Source: DASPHG01 sp963849605
GTDB taxonomy: Bacteria > Actinomycetota > Thermoleophilia > Solirubrobacterales > Thermoleophilaceae
Length of the DNA stretch: 64,000 bases
Reading direction: 5' to 3'
Assembly: GCA_963849605.1 (NCBI GenBank)
Contig: CAWKHX010000015.1
Location: 1,178,001-1,242,000 of the forward strand
In this document: piece after piece, positions 32,605 through 41,102 of the stretch
Layout: the number at the start of each line of letters is the position of its first letter
Position numbering within the stretch: the stretch's first letter is position 1
Position numbers and translations under genes: made by a program
Notes under the pieces: generated by a model
What the model saw: only the letters and a program-made list of their open reading frames with translations
Told to the model about the DNA's origin: nothing
The model's database searches: none

Positions 32605-33474
32605 GGAAAGCCAGGCGGCGATGTGCCGCCCGATCAACTCGCCCTGGTCCTCCTGGAGGAAGTGGCTCGCGTCGGGAATGACGTGGTCTATTTGCGTGTT
32701 GCAGACCTCCGCGAACCGCTCGCCGGTCTTCAGCGTGAGGACCGGGTCGGAGTCGGCCCAGAGGAAGAGCTTGGGCCGCGTGTCCTGCTTCAGCGCGGCG
32801 AGCACCCGCTGACCGGCCTCGGCTCCCGGGGCGGACGGCTCGGTGGGCAGCATCAGCGGGAACGCGCGCGCACCCTGCTTCGCGCCGGGCTCCGGGAACG
32901 GCGCGTCATAGGCCGCGGCCACGTCGTCGCCGGGGTCCGTCTTGCAGGCCCTCCGCACGAGCAGCGAGATCGGCAGGTCCTCCGTGCGCTCGACGAAGTC
33001 GCGGAACATCTTCCACGCGTCGCTCATGCGCTGGTGGCCGGTGAAGAGGCCGGTGTCGGTGATGACGAGCCGGGACACGCGCTCCGGCTGCTCGACCGCG
33101 ATCCGGAGTCCGACCGGGCCGCCCCAGTCGTGGACGACGACAGTGGCATCGCGCAGATCGAGGTCCTCGAACAGGGTGCCGGCGTATTCGACGTGGCGGT
33201 CGTAGGAGTACCAGCCGAAGTCGGTCGGCTTGTCGGAACGGCCGAACCCGGCCAGATCGGGGAGGATCACGCGGTAGCCGGCGTCGCGCACGGGCGGCAG
33301 CACCTTCCGCCACAGGAAGCTCCAGGTGGGCTCGCCGTGGAACATCACGACCGGCGGCCCGTCGCCCTCCTCGATGTGCGCGAGCCGCAGGCCCTCGACG
33401 TCGCGGTAGCGCGGCTCCCACGGGAAGTCGGGCAGGTTCTCGAAGCGATCGTCCGGGGTGCGGTACGCGTCCAC
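32602..33474 (-). CDS. Haloalkane dehalogenase
   Basis: A 290-residue alpha/beta hydrolase with haloalkane dehalogenase features. It starts at GTG 33474 as MDAYRTPDDRFENLPDFPWE, matching the start of actinobacterial enzymes. FHGEPTWSFLWR is the oxyanion region, DLAGFGRSDKP the next loop, and VVVHDWGGPVGL has nucleophile Asp116 followed by the halide-binding Trp117. The acid is likely the aspartate in LWADSDPVL and the base the histidine in ASHFLQED, as in subfamily I. It should cleave carbon-halogen bonds, although natural substrates are unclear. Confidence 0.88.
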   Translation of the reverse strand: MDAYRTPDDRFENLPDFPWEPRYRDVEGLRLAHIEEGDGPPVVMFHGEPTWSFLWRKVLPPVRDAGYRVILPDLAGFGRSDKPTDFGWYSYDRHVEYAGTLFEDLDLRDATVVVHDWGGPVGLRIAVEQPERVSRLVITDTGLFTGHQRMSDAWKMFRDFVERTEDLPISLLVRRACKTDPGDDVAAAYDAPFPEPGAKQGARAFPLMLPTEPSAPGAEAGQRVLAALKQDTRPKLFLWADSDPVLTLKTGERFAEVCNTQIDHVIPDASHFLQEDQGELIGRHIAAWLS

Positions 33475-33505
33475 TTGCGCACCGCACCCTAGACGGGCTA
33501 CCGGG

Positions 33506-33952
33506 TCAGTCGACCGGTGTGTAGTTCGGGTTCGACGCCGAGACCGAGCCGGTAGCGCAGTCGTTGGCGTCGCCAACCGCGCCGTCCGAGGCACCGGGGA
33601 AGGGATTCCCCGCGGCCACGCCTTGATCGCCGCCGACCGTCGTGACGGTCGCGCCAGCGTCGAAGAAGCCACATCCCTGTTCCGGCGCGTTCGATGCCGT
33701 GAATACGTAGCGGAGCTTCCCGTCTCCGTTGGTGTCCCGGATATCTCCGTTCGCCGGTATCTGCACGGTCACGCTCCATCCGGAGCCATTCCCGACGTAG
33801 CCACCAGACCGGGTGGCTGTGTAGGTGCACGTGTCCCCTGCCTGAGAGACACAACCTTCCTGCCCAGTGGGCAGCACAATCGGATCTGAAGCCGACGCGC
33901 TCGCCACAAATGCGAGCAGGCTGACGCTGGCAACCGCCAATGCGATTCTCAA
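33506..33952 (-). CDS. Small secreted protein of unknown function
   Basis: A 148-residue protein with a classical signal peptide (RIALAVASVSLLAFVASASA) cut near residue 22. The mature part is short, rich in Gly, Ser, Thr and Asn, and has four cysteines (EGCVSQAGDTCTYTATRSGG, EQGCGFF, ANDCATGS), so it is probably a disulfide-linked beta-rich domain. DTNGDGKLRY resembles a calcium-binding loop. I do not recognise the family. It lies downstream of the TetR gene on the same strand but after a hairpin. Confidence 0.7.
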   Translation of the reverse strand: MRIALAVASVSLLAFVASASASDPIVLPTGQEGCVSQAGDTCTYTATRSGGYVGNGSGWSVTVQIPANGDIRDTNGDGKLRYVFTASNAPEQGCGFFDAGATVTTVGGDQGVAAGNPFPGASDGAVGDANDCATGSVSASNPNYTPVD

Positions 33953-33973
33953 ATGAACCTCCCTAGATGAGCG

Positions 33974-33999
33974 GGTGGCCGGTAGCGGGAGCGGCCACC
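33974..33999 (-). terminator. Hairpin downstream of the TetR gene
   Basis: GGTGGCCG (33974-33981) pairs with CGGCCACC (33992-33999) around a ten-base loop. It sits 38 bases past the stop of the TetR gene, on the path to the secreted-protein gene. There is no T-run. Confidence 0.45.
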
Positions 34000-34036
34000 A
34001 CTGTATGGCGCGTTTGGCTATCCGGGGTTCGAGTTC

Positions 34037-34627
34037 CTAAACATCTACGCGCAAACCGGCGAGCATCCGCTCGATCGAGCCGCCCATCTCGCGCCGGGCC
34101 GCGCTGGGGTCGTCGGCGCGCGAGATGTACATCGCCGCCTCGTCGAGCGCGCCGACCAGCAGATGGGCGAGAGGGTCGACGGGCTGGCGTGCGATCAGGC
34201 CGGTCTCCATCGCGTTCTCGAGCGACGCCTTCACGAGCCCGAGCCCGTACTGCATGTCGATCTCGCGCCATTCGTCCCATCCGAGGACGCTCGGCGCGTC
34301 GGTCATCACGATCCGCTGGACGGCGGGGTCGGTGCACGCGTCCAGGAACGCGCCGACGGCGGCGAGGATCTGGCGCCACTGGTCCGTCTCCTTCAGCGCC
34401 GCGGTCGCCGACGCCTCGGCGAGCTCGCGGCTCAGGTCGTGGAGGACCGCTCGCATCAGGTCCTCCTTGTCGGCGAAGTGGTGGTAGAGGGCGCCGCGCG
34501 TCACGCCGGCGCGCGTGACGATCTCCTCCGTGCCGACGCCCGCGTAGCCGCGTTCCGCGAACAGGCTGCGTGCCGCCGCGACGAGCGCGGCGCGGGTCGC
34601 CTCGGGCTGCCTGACCTTGACTTTCAT
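34037..34627 (-). CDS. TetR family transcriptional regulator
   Basis: A 196-residue TetR repressor. The helix-turn-helix is at residues about 10-57: RAALVAAARSLFAERGYAGV, then TEEIVTRAGVTRGALYHHF and ADKEDLMRAV. The C-terminal ligand domain (LDACTDPAVQRIVMTDAPSV and LLVGALDEAAMYI) resembles the TetR C-terminal group common in actinobacteria. Its start codon lies inside the twin operators at 34626-34660, so it surely represses itself and probably the divergent hydrolase gene. Confidence 0.9.
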   Translation of the reverse strand: MKVKVRQPEATRAALVAAARSLFAERGYAGVGTEEIVTRAGVTRGALYHHFADKEDLMRAVLHDLSRELAEASATAALKETDQWRQILAAVGAFLDACTDPAVQRIVMTDAPSVLGWDEWREIDMQYGLGLVKASLENAMETGLIARQPVDPLAHLLVGALDEAAMYISRADDPSAARREMGGSIERMLAGLRVDV

Positions 34628-34661
34628 ACAGTCTGTATGCTAGATCCGTACAGACTGTATG
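34626..34661. promoter_or_regulatory. Twin TetR operator in a divergent promoter
   Basis: Two palindromes lie 10 bases apart: ATACAGTCTGTAT (34626-34638) and TACAGACTGTA (34649-34659, extended to GTACAGACTGTAT). The pair together is also an inverted repeat, CATACAGTCTGTA against TACAGACTGTATG. The site covers the tetR start codon and lies 15 bases before the hydrolase start, so a bound TetR dimer pair should block both genes. Confidence 0.8.
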
Positions 34662-34675
34662 TAAAGGAGGCGCAC

Positions 34676-35524
34676 ATGAAGCACGAGGCACATCTGTCGC
34701 AGGGAACGATCCGCTACCGGGAGGACGGCACCGGTGAGCCGCTGCTCTTCGTGCACGGCGTGGTCGTCAACGGCGATCTGTGGCGCAAGGTGGTGCCGCG
34801 GCTCGCGAAGGACTTCCGCTGCATCGTGCCGGACTGGCCGCTCGGCTCGCACGAGGTGCCGATGTCGCCCGACGCCGACCTCTCGCCGCCCGGTCTCGCA
34901 CGGCTCGTGGTCGACTTCATGGATGCCCTTGGCCTCGAGACGGCGACCCTCGTCGGCAACGACACGGGCGGCGCGGTGTGCCAGCTGGTCGCGGCCGAAT
35001 ATCCCGACCGTGTGTCCCGGCTTGTGCTGACGTCGTGCGACCTCTACGACCGGTTCCCGCCGCCGGTCTTCAAGCCGCTCGCCGCGCTCGTGAAGGTGCC
35101 GGGCGCCACCTGGCTGATCATGCAGTCGCTCAGGCCGCGGTTCGCGCAGCGCCTGCCGATCGCGTTCGGCTGGGTCACCAAGCGGCTTCCGGAACCGGCC
35201 GTCATCGACTCCTACCTGGCGCCGGGCCGGTCGTCGCGCGGGGTGCGGCGCGACCTGGGGAAGGTGTTCGGATCGGTCGACGCGCGCTACACGATCGAGG
35301 CCGCGGAGAAGCTGAAGAGCTTCCGGAAGCCGGTCCTGCTCGCGTGGGCTGCGGAGGACAAGCTGTTCCCGGTCGAGTACGCGCGCAGGCTCGCCGCCGA
35401 CCTGCCGGACGCGACGCTCGAGGAGATCGACGACTCGTACACGTTCATCGCGGAGGACCAGCCGGAGCGGCTCGCCGAGGCGATCGCCACGTTCGTGCGG
35501 AGGCCCGCAACGGTTTCGGCCTGA
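34676..35524 (+). CDS. Alpha/beta fold hydrolase, TetR-controlled
   Basis: A 282-residue alpha/beta hydrolase: EPLLFVHGVVVNGDLWRKV at the oxyanion strand, DWPLGSHEVPM, a nucleophile region LVGNDTGGAVCQL with Asp in the elbow (G-N-D-T-G, as in haloalkane dehalogenases and epoxide hydrolases, not serine), and an acid in WAAEDKLFPV. The usual C-terminal histidine is not obvious (IDDSYTFIAEDQPERL), so activity may be altered. A strong ribosome-binding site (AAAGGAGG, 34663-34670) precedes ATG 34676. The divergent TetR regulator probably responds to its substrate. Confidence 0.85.
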   Translation: MKHEAHLSQGTIRYREDGTGEPLLFVHGVVVNGDLWRKVVPRLAKDFRCIVPDWPLGSHEVPMSPDADLSPPGLARLVVDFMDALGLETATLVGNDTGGAVCQLVAAEYPDRVSRLVLTSCDLYDRFPPPVFKPLAALVKVPGATWLIMQSLRPRFAQRLPIAFGWVTKRLPEPAVIDSYLAPGRSSRGVRRDLGKVFGSVDARYTIEAAEKLKSFRKPVLLAWAAEDKLFPVEYARRLAADLPDATLEEIDDSYTFIAEDQPERLAEAIATFVRRPATVSA

Positions 35525-35547
35525 GCGCCAGCGGGCAGCAATTCCGC

Positions 35548-35781
35548 ATGGAGATCCAAGACCCAGACGAGAAGAAGGACCCCGCGATGGAGCCCGTCGA
35601 GGAGGCCGGCGGCGGCGTCTCGGAGGGCTTCGAGCAGGCCGAGGAGGACCTGATCGAGAACGCGTCGCACGGCGACGGCGTCGGCAACCCCGAGGTCGAC
35701 GCGATCGACAACGAGGACGCCGAGGCAGAGCGGTCGACCGCCGAGTACGGCGAGGCCGACGAGGAAGAGCGGCCCGACTAG
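35548..35781 (+). CDS. Small acidic protein of unknown function
   Basis: A 77-residue, very acidic protein: MEIQDPDEKKDPAMEPVEEA, GGGVSEGFEQAEEDLIENAS and RSTAEYGEADEEERPD. It has no cysteine or membrane part and is probably largely disordered with a short helix. ATG 35548 is chosen because the acidic sequence begins there. It lies 23 bases after the hydrolase gene and its end overlaps the convergent exopolyphosphatase gene by four bases. The pattern looks conserved rather than random; no function is known. Confidence 0.65.
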   Translation: MEIQDPDEKKDPAMEPVEEAGGGVSEGFEQAEEDLIENASHGDGVGNPEVDAIDNEDAEAERSTAEYGEADEEERPD

Positions 35782-37286
35782 GCGTTCTCGATCATGAGCG
35801 GCCGCCCGAGCGCGTCCGCGAGCAGCTCGGCCGCGCGGCGGGCGGACCAGATTGCTACCGCGTCGTCCTCGTTCGCGGTCGCGCGGACGACCACTGACCC
35901 GTTCTGGCTCGCGACCCGCAGGTCCCGAACCGTCTGATCGCGCCCGCGCTCGAGCTGCTCCGCGACGCGGATGATCCCGGCGAGCAGCGCAAGCCGTTCC
36001 TGATCGCCGTCGCGCGCGAGCGCGCCGAGCGGCGAGGCGTCCGGCTCGCCCTTGCGGTGGTACTGCGCGATCAGCGAGATCAGCTCGACCTCGCGCTGGT
36101 CGAAGCCCGGCAGCCCGCTGCTGAGGATGAGATAGCGCGAGTGCTTGTGGTGGTCGTCGTAGTGGACCGCCACGCCGATGTCGTGGAGCGCGCACGCGCG
36201 TGCAAGGAGATCCCGGTCCTCCGGGGAGTGCTCGAACAGATCGGCCTCCGCGAGGCCGTCGTAGAGCTCGAGCGAGAGGTGCTCCACGTGCTTCGCATGT
36301 GCGCCGCTGTGCCCGTACCGCTCCGCGAGGTTGGCGATCGACTGCCCGCGCACGTCGTCGATCAGGGCGGGGTGGACGCCGTCGAGGAAGCGTTCGAAGA
36401 AGACGCCCTCGCGCAGGCCGGCCTCGGTCACCTCGATCGCCTCGAAGCCCCCGGCCTCCATCACGCTGGAGAGCACGAGCGCGGCTCCGAGGATGACGTC
36501 GCCGCGGTCCGGCTTGATTCCGGGCACCTTGCCCCGCTTCGTAGCCGGACGTTCCGCGAGCTCGTCGACGAGCTCGGCGAGTGTCTCGCGCGTGAGGGTG
36601 AAGCCCTGTACGCCCGAGTCGGGATACCCGCCTCGCTTCTGCGCCGCGGCGGCGAGGTTGCGGATGCTGCCGCCGATGCCCGCGAGACGAGGGCTGCCGC
36701 CCCACCACCCGAGCCGCTCGATCTGCTCGGTCACGTGCCTCGTGAGCCTCCTCATCTCCTTGGGCGAGGCCTCGTCCTCGCTCAGGAAGGCCTCGCTCAC
36801 CCGCACTGCGCCGAGCGGAAGCGATTCGGCGTCGCGCAGCCGGCGCGCCTCGATCCGGCTCAGCTGGATGCTGCCGCCGCCCATGTCGAGCGCGAAGCCG
36901 TCCGCCAGCGTGGTCGAGTTCACGACCGCGAGGTAGCCGTAGTACGCCTCCTCGGCTCCGCTGAGCACGCGAACGTCCCACCCCGTCCGGTCGTGGATCA
37001 GCTCGAGGAGCTCGTCTCGGTTGTGCGCGTCGCGGATCGCGCTCGTTCCGACCGGGAGCACGTCGTCGATGCCCGATGCCCGGCAGAACGAGGCGAACAC
37101 CTCGGCCGTCGACACGGCGCGCTCGATCGCGTCCGGCAAGAGCAGGCTCTTGTCGCCCATGCCCGCGCTGATCCGGACCGGCTCGCGGATCTCATCGGAG
37201 AGCGTCCAGGGCCCGCCCGGCTGCCAGTCGTAGACGACTAGTCGGAACGAGTTCGAACCCAGGTCGATGACGGCAGTCCGCCGCAT
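35778..37286 (-). CDS. Exopolyphosphatase / guanosine pentaphosphatase (Ppx/GppA)
   Basis: A 502-residue Ppx/GppA phosphatase. The N-terminal actin-like ATPase-fold part has VIDLGSNSFRLVVYDW, LPVGTSAIRDAHNRDE and FALDMGGGSIQLSRIE (the phosphate-binding loops). The C-terminal half contains an HD-like domain (LHDIGVAVHYDDHHKHSRY) found in longer members. It should hydrolyse terminal phosphates from polyphosphate or pppGpp. ATG 37286 is chosen because it gives MRRTAVIDLG at the family start; an earlier start at 37313 would overlap the divergent cupin gene. Confidence 0.9.
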   Translation of the reverse strand: MRRTAVIDLGSNSFRLVVYDWQPGGPWTLSDEIREPVRISAGMGDKSLLLPDAIERAVSTAEVFASFCRASGIDDVLPVGTSAIRDAHNRDELLELIHDRTGWDVRVLSGAEEAYYGYLAVVNSTTLADGFALDMGGGSIQLSRIEARRLRDAESLPLGAVRVSEAFLSEDEASPKEMRRLTRHVTEQIERLGWWGGSPRLAGIGGSIRNLAAAAQKRGGYPDSGVQGFTLTRETLAELVDELAERPATKRGKVPGIKPDRGDVILGAALVLSSVMEAGGFEAIEVTEAGLREGVFFERFLDGVHPALIDDVRGQSIANLAERYGHSGAHAKHVEHLSLELYDGLAEADLFEHSPEDRDLLARACALHDIGVAVHYDDHHKHSRYLILSSGLPGFDQREVELISLIAQYHRKGEPDASPLGALARDGDQERLALLAGIIRVAEQLERGRDQTVRDLRVASQNGSVVVRATANEDDAVAIWSARRAAELLADALGRPLMIENA

Positions 37287-37311
37287 TCGCGGCGAGGCTA
37301 CTCTGTGCGCC

Positions 37312-37743
37312 ATGCCGAGCGAGCCCGTGCACGACGTCGTCGAGGGGGAAGGCTTCGCGGTCGCGAGCGTGGACGCCCTCGGAGACCGCTACGGCTTCCG
37401 CAAGATCCGGCGCGAGCTCGGCGTCCAGGCGATGGGCATGAACGCGATTGCCATACCGCCCGGCTACGAGACCGGCCGCCACTACCACGAGGAGCAGGAG
37501 GAGACCTACTTCATCCACCGCGGCACGGTCGAGATCACGTTCGGTGACAGCGCCGCGCACGTGCTCGGCCCCGGCGGGATCGCGCGCGTGGACGCGCCGA
37601 CGGTGCGCAAGCTCAAGAACGTCGGCGACGGCGACGCGCTCTACTTCGTCGTCGGCGGGAAGGGCGGCTACGTCGGGCGCGACGGCAGGCTGCCGGAGGG
37701 CGAGACATCTCCACGCGGGTCGGAGCCGCTGCCGCCGTCATAG
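37312..37743 (+). CDS. Cupin domain protein with metal-binding motif
   Basis: A 143-residue cupin. Metal ligands are well conserved: PPGYETGRHYHEEQEETYF contains His-x-His and the glutamate of cupin motif 1, and GGIARVDAPTVRKLKN is motif 2. The family typically binds Mn, Fe or Zn and includes dioxygenases and isomerases; no substrate is evident. ATG 37312 is chosen because earlier codons overlap the divergent exopolyphosphatase gene. Its end overlaps the next gene's proposed start at 37707. Confidence 0.83.
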   Translation: MPSEPVHDVVEGEGFAVASVDALGDRYGFRKIRRELGVQAMGMNAIAIPPGYETGRHYHEEQEETYFIHRGTVEITFGDSAAHVLGPGGIARVDAPTVRKLKNVGDGDALYFVVGGKGGYVGRDGRLPEGETSPRGSEPLPPS

Positions 37744-38642
37744 CAGCGGTCGCGCTTGCGACCAGCGCCGGCTCGCGACCCGTCCCCGGGGCGCCGGACT
37801 GTCCCGTGTTCCCGAGGTCGAGCCACTGGAACCAGCGCGTGGACGACCTCCCCGTCCTGTCGAGGTCCGACCGCATGGTGCGTGCGATCGGCGCCGCCGA
37901 CACGATGCACGCCGACTTCGGGTCCGGCCTCGACGAGGGCGCGAAAATAGGGTTCCCGTTCGTGACGGTCGGGAAGTCGCAGCCGAAGGTCCCTGTCAGG
38001 TTCGACTACGACGACGAGTCGGACCCCGGCCCGTATCCGATCCCGCGCAACGTCCCGATCGAGCGCGGGCGTGGCTCCGACGGCGACCGCCACGTGATCG
38101 TCGTCGACCGTGGCCGCTGCCGCCTGTATGAGCTCTACGAGGCGTATCCGCACGACGGAGGGGCCAGGTGGACCGCCGGCTCGGGCGCGATCTGGAGCCT
38201 GCGCTCGAACAGGATGCGGCCCGCCGGGTGGACGTCGGCGGACGCCGCCGGGCTGCCGATCCTGCCCGGGCTCGCCCGCTGGAACGAGGTCAAGCGCGGG
38301 CGGATCAACCACGCGCTGCGGCTCACCGTGCCGGAGACGCGGCGCGCGTACATCTATCCCGCGCGCCACTTCGCATCCGACTCGAACGACCCGGACCTGC
38401 CGGCAATGGGGCAGCGGTTCAGGTTGAAGGCCGACTATCCGATCGACGGCTTCCCGCGTCAGGTGCGCGTCGTCCTGAAGGCGCTCAAGCGCTACGGGAT
38501 GATCGTGGCCGACAACGGCGCGCCGTGGTTCGTCAGCGGAGCGCCGAACCGGCACTGGGACAACGACGCGCTCCGCAAGCTGCACGACGTCCCGGGCAGC
38601 GCGTTCGAGGCCGTCGACACGAGCGCGCTGCCGCGTCCCTAG
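37707..38642 (+). CDS. Secreted protein of unknown function
   Basis: A roughly 311-residue exported protein. The mature part starts near CPVFPRSSHWNQRVDDLPVL and has PVTVGKSQ-like strands, PIPRNVPIERGRGSDGD, HVIVVDRGRCRLYELYEAY, AGWTSADAAGLPILPGLAR and IVADNGAPWFVSGAPNRHWD. A signal peptide (GAAAAVIAAVALATSAGS) precedes it but lies upstream of the first standard start, GTG 37806. GGAGGG (37695-37700) followed after six bases by ATC 37707 marks the likely start, a near-cognate codon. The family seems conserved in related bacteria; no activity is known. Confidence 0.7.
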   Translation: MSTRVGAAAAVIAAVALATSAGSRPVPGAPDCPVFPRSSHWNQRVDDLPVLSRSDRMVRAIGAADTMHADFGSGLDEGAKIGFPFVTVGKSQPKVPVRFDYDDESDPGPYPIPRNVPIERGRGSDGDRHVIVVDRGRCRLYELYEAYPHDGGARWTAGSGAIWSLRSNRMRPAGWTSADAAGLPILPGLARWNEVKRGRINHALRLTVPETRRAYIYPARHFASDSNDPDLPAMGQRFRLKADYPIDGFPRQVRVVLKALKRYGMIVADNGAPWFVSGAPNRHWDNDALRKLHDVPGSAFEAVDTSALPRP

Positions 38643-39441
38643 TCGAGCGCGGCCACGTCGTCGTCCGTCAGCTCGATCGACGCGGCGGCGACGTTCTCCT
38701 CGAGGTGCTCGACCGACGACGTGCCGGGGATCGGCAGCATCACCGGCGATTTGTGCAGCAGCCAGGCGAGCGCGATCTGCATGCCGACCTCGCCAACGTT
38801 GCCGGCGCCGAGCGGGAACCAGGGAATGAATCCGAGCCGCATCGCGCTCGCAGGCCTCGAGGACGGGCTCGGACGTGCGGTCGCTGACGTTGTAGCGGTT
38901 CTGGACCGAGACGATCGGTCGACAGCTCGCGCGCCTGGGCGAGCTGCTCGGTATCGAAATTCGACACGCCGATGTGGCGGATCTTCCCCTCGTTCTGGAG
39001 CGCGTTCAGCTCGCCGAGGGAGTCGGCGATCGGCACGCCCGGGTCCGGGGCGTGTAGCTGGTACAGGTCGATGCGCTCCAGCCTCAGCCGCCGGAGGCTG
39101 TTCTCGCACGCCTCCCGCAGATGGTCCGGATGGCCGTTGCGGTGCCACTGCCCCGGCCCCGAGCGCTCCAGGCCGCCCTTCGTCGCGATCACGAGATCGT
39201 CCGGGTACGGATAGAGCGCCTCCGCGATCAGCTCCTCGCTGACCTCCGGGCCGTACGAGTCGGCGGTGTCGATCAGATTCACCTCCAGCTCGACCGCGCG
39301 GCGAAGCACCGCACGCGCGGCATCGCGGTTCGGCGGATCGCCCCAGACGCCCTTGCCGGTGATCCGCATCGCTCCGAACCCGAGCCGGTTCACCGTCATG
39401 TCCGCGATGTCGAACGTTCCTGCCGCCGCTGCGGTGGCCAT
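38639..39441 (-). pseudogene. Broken aldo/keto reductase
   Basis: An aldo/keto reductase read in three frames. Frame 1 from ATG 39441 gives LGFGAMRITGKGVWG, NLIDTADSYGPEVSEELIAE and HIGVSNFDTEQLAQARELST. Near 38911-38921 the frame changes and continues IVSVQNRYNVSDRTSEPVLE. Near 38831-38845 it changes again to LGFIPWFPLGAGNVG. The join GNVGEVGMQIALAW also lacks about 12-16 residues compared with intact relatives. The end, SPVMLPIPGTSSVEHLEENV, is normal. Two frame changes and a deletion mean this copy is non-functional unless the sequence is wrong. Confidence 0.75.
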
Positions 39442-39476
39442 GTCGGACAGGTACCCGCGCGGGGTAGGCTTGAAGC

Positions 39477-40863
39477 GTGCCGGACTCGCGTCAAACCGAC
39501 GTGGTCATAGTCGGAGCCGGCCTCGCCGGGCTCGCGGCCGCGCGCAGGCTGACCGCGGAGGGGATCGACTGCATCGTCCTCGAGGCGCGCGACCGCGTCG
39601 GCGGCAGGACGCTGAACCATCCGATCGGCGACGGCAAGATCGTCGAGGTCGGCGGACAGTGGGTGGGGCCGACCCAGACGCGCGTGCTCGAGCTCATGCG
39701 CGAGCTCGGCCTGGAGTCGTTCCCCACGTACCACCAGGGCGAGCACGTGATCGAGAATCGAGGGCGAGCTCGACCGCTACACCGGCACGATCCCGAAGCT
39801 CGCGAAGCACGTGCTGGCGGACTTCGGCCAGGCGCAGTGGAAGCTCGACCGGATGGCGCGGAAGGTCCCGGCCGAGGCGCCGTGGACCGCGCCCAAGGCG
39901 AAGGAGTGGGACAGCCAGACGCTGTGGTCGTGGATGCGCCGCAACATGTACACCCGCGGCGGCCGGGAGGGGCTGTCACTCGGCGTCGAGGCGGTGTGGG
40001 CGGCGCAGCCCGAGGACCTCTCGCTGCTCCACGTCCTGTTCTACATCGCGTCGGCCGGCGGGCTGGACGCGCTCTGGGACACCGAGGGCGGGGCGCAGGA
40101 CGCGCGCGTCGTCGGCGGGTCGCAGCTGATCTCCATCCGGATGGCGGAGGAGCTCGGCGATCGCGTGGTGCTCGACGCACCCGTGCGCCGGATCGCGTAC
40201 GAGGCGGATCGCGTCACCGTGCAGGCGGACGAGCTCGAGGTCGACGCGCGCCGAGTCATCGTCGCGATGCCGCCGACCCTCACCTGCCGGATCGCCTACG
40301 ACCCGCCGATGCCCGCGCTGCGGGATCAGCTCACCCAGCGGATCCCGCAGGGCGCGGTGATCAAGTGCATGGCGATCTACGACCGCCCGTTCTGGCGGGA
40401 GCTCGGCCTGACCGGACAGGCGACCAGCATCGACGGGCCGGTGAAGCTGACCTTCGACAACTCTCCGCCCGACGGCGCTCCCGGTGTCCTGCTTGGCTTC
40501 CTCGAGGGGGCGCACGCGCGCCAACTCGGCGCGTGGGATCCCGCTCGCCGGCGCGCAGCGGTGGTCGACTGCTTCGCGCGGCTGTTCGGCCGCGAGGCGG
40601 CAAACCCCGTCGATTACGTCGACAAGAGCTGGGCCGACGAGGAATGGACGCGCGGCTGTTACGGCTGTTACATGCCGCCCGGTGCCTGGACCGCCTACGG
40701 CCCGCAGCTGCGGGAGCCGGTCGGGCCGATCCACTGGGCCGGCGCCGAGACGGCGACCGTCTGGAGCGGCTACATGGACGGCGCGGTGCGCTCCGGTGAC
40801 AGCGCGGCAGAGTCCGTTTCAGCGTCGCTTATGGCGCGCGGTAGGCGTTTCGCAACCGCCTGA
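39477..40863 (+). pseudogene. Frameshifted flavin monoamine oxidase
   Basis: An FAD amine oxidase of about 460 residues split by one frameshift. The first part (from GTG 39477) has VVIVGAGLAGLAAARRL, VLEARDRVGGRTLNH and VGGQWVGPTQTRVLEL. Near 39764 the sequence AATCGAGGGCGAG holds one base too many; after it the frame continues GELDRYTGTIPKLAKHVLAD and runs to the stop at 40863 with PIHWAGAETATVWSGYMDGA. The second half could be translated alone only from inside the protein. If the extra base is an error, the gene is an intact amine or putrescine-type oxidase. Confidence 0.78.
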
Positions 40864-40911
40864 CTCGGCAAACCCTGAAGGGACGGGAAAAACCCGACCT
40901 GGAAGGACCCA

Positions 40912-41100
40912 ATGAGCATTACGGACAAGATCACCGGCCGCGTGAAGAAAGCTGTCGGTGACCTGACGGACGACCCGAGCACGAGGCGCGAGGGCGCCAA
41001 GGAGGAGCGCAAGGGCGAGGCGAAGGAAGAGCTCGACCGCGCACACGAGCGCGCCGACGCCAAGGCCGAAGAGGTCGCGGACCTCGAGCGGAAGACCTAA
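40912..41100 (+). CDS. CsbD family stress protein
   Basis: A 62-residue CsbD-like protein: ITDKITGRVKKAVGDLTDDP is the family signature and the rest is a charged helix (EERKGEAKEELDRAHER). Members are abundant under general stress in many bacteria, with no known biochemical role. The ribosome-binding region CTGGAAGGA lies just upstream. A 42-residue acidic gene follows after two bases. Confidence 0.85.
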   Translation: MSITDKITGRVKKAVGDLTDDPSTRREGAKEERKGEAKEELDRAHERADAKAEEVADLERKT

Positions 41101-41102
41101 GC

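Noticed and set aside
34011..34042. GGTTCGAGTTCC, resembling a tRNA T-arm
   Set aside because: The bases around it cannot pair into T-arm and acceptor stems and it lies at the end of the TetR gene; no tRNA or attachment-site structure is seen.
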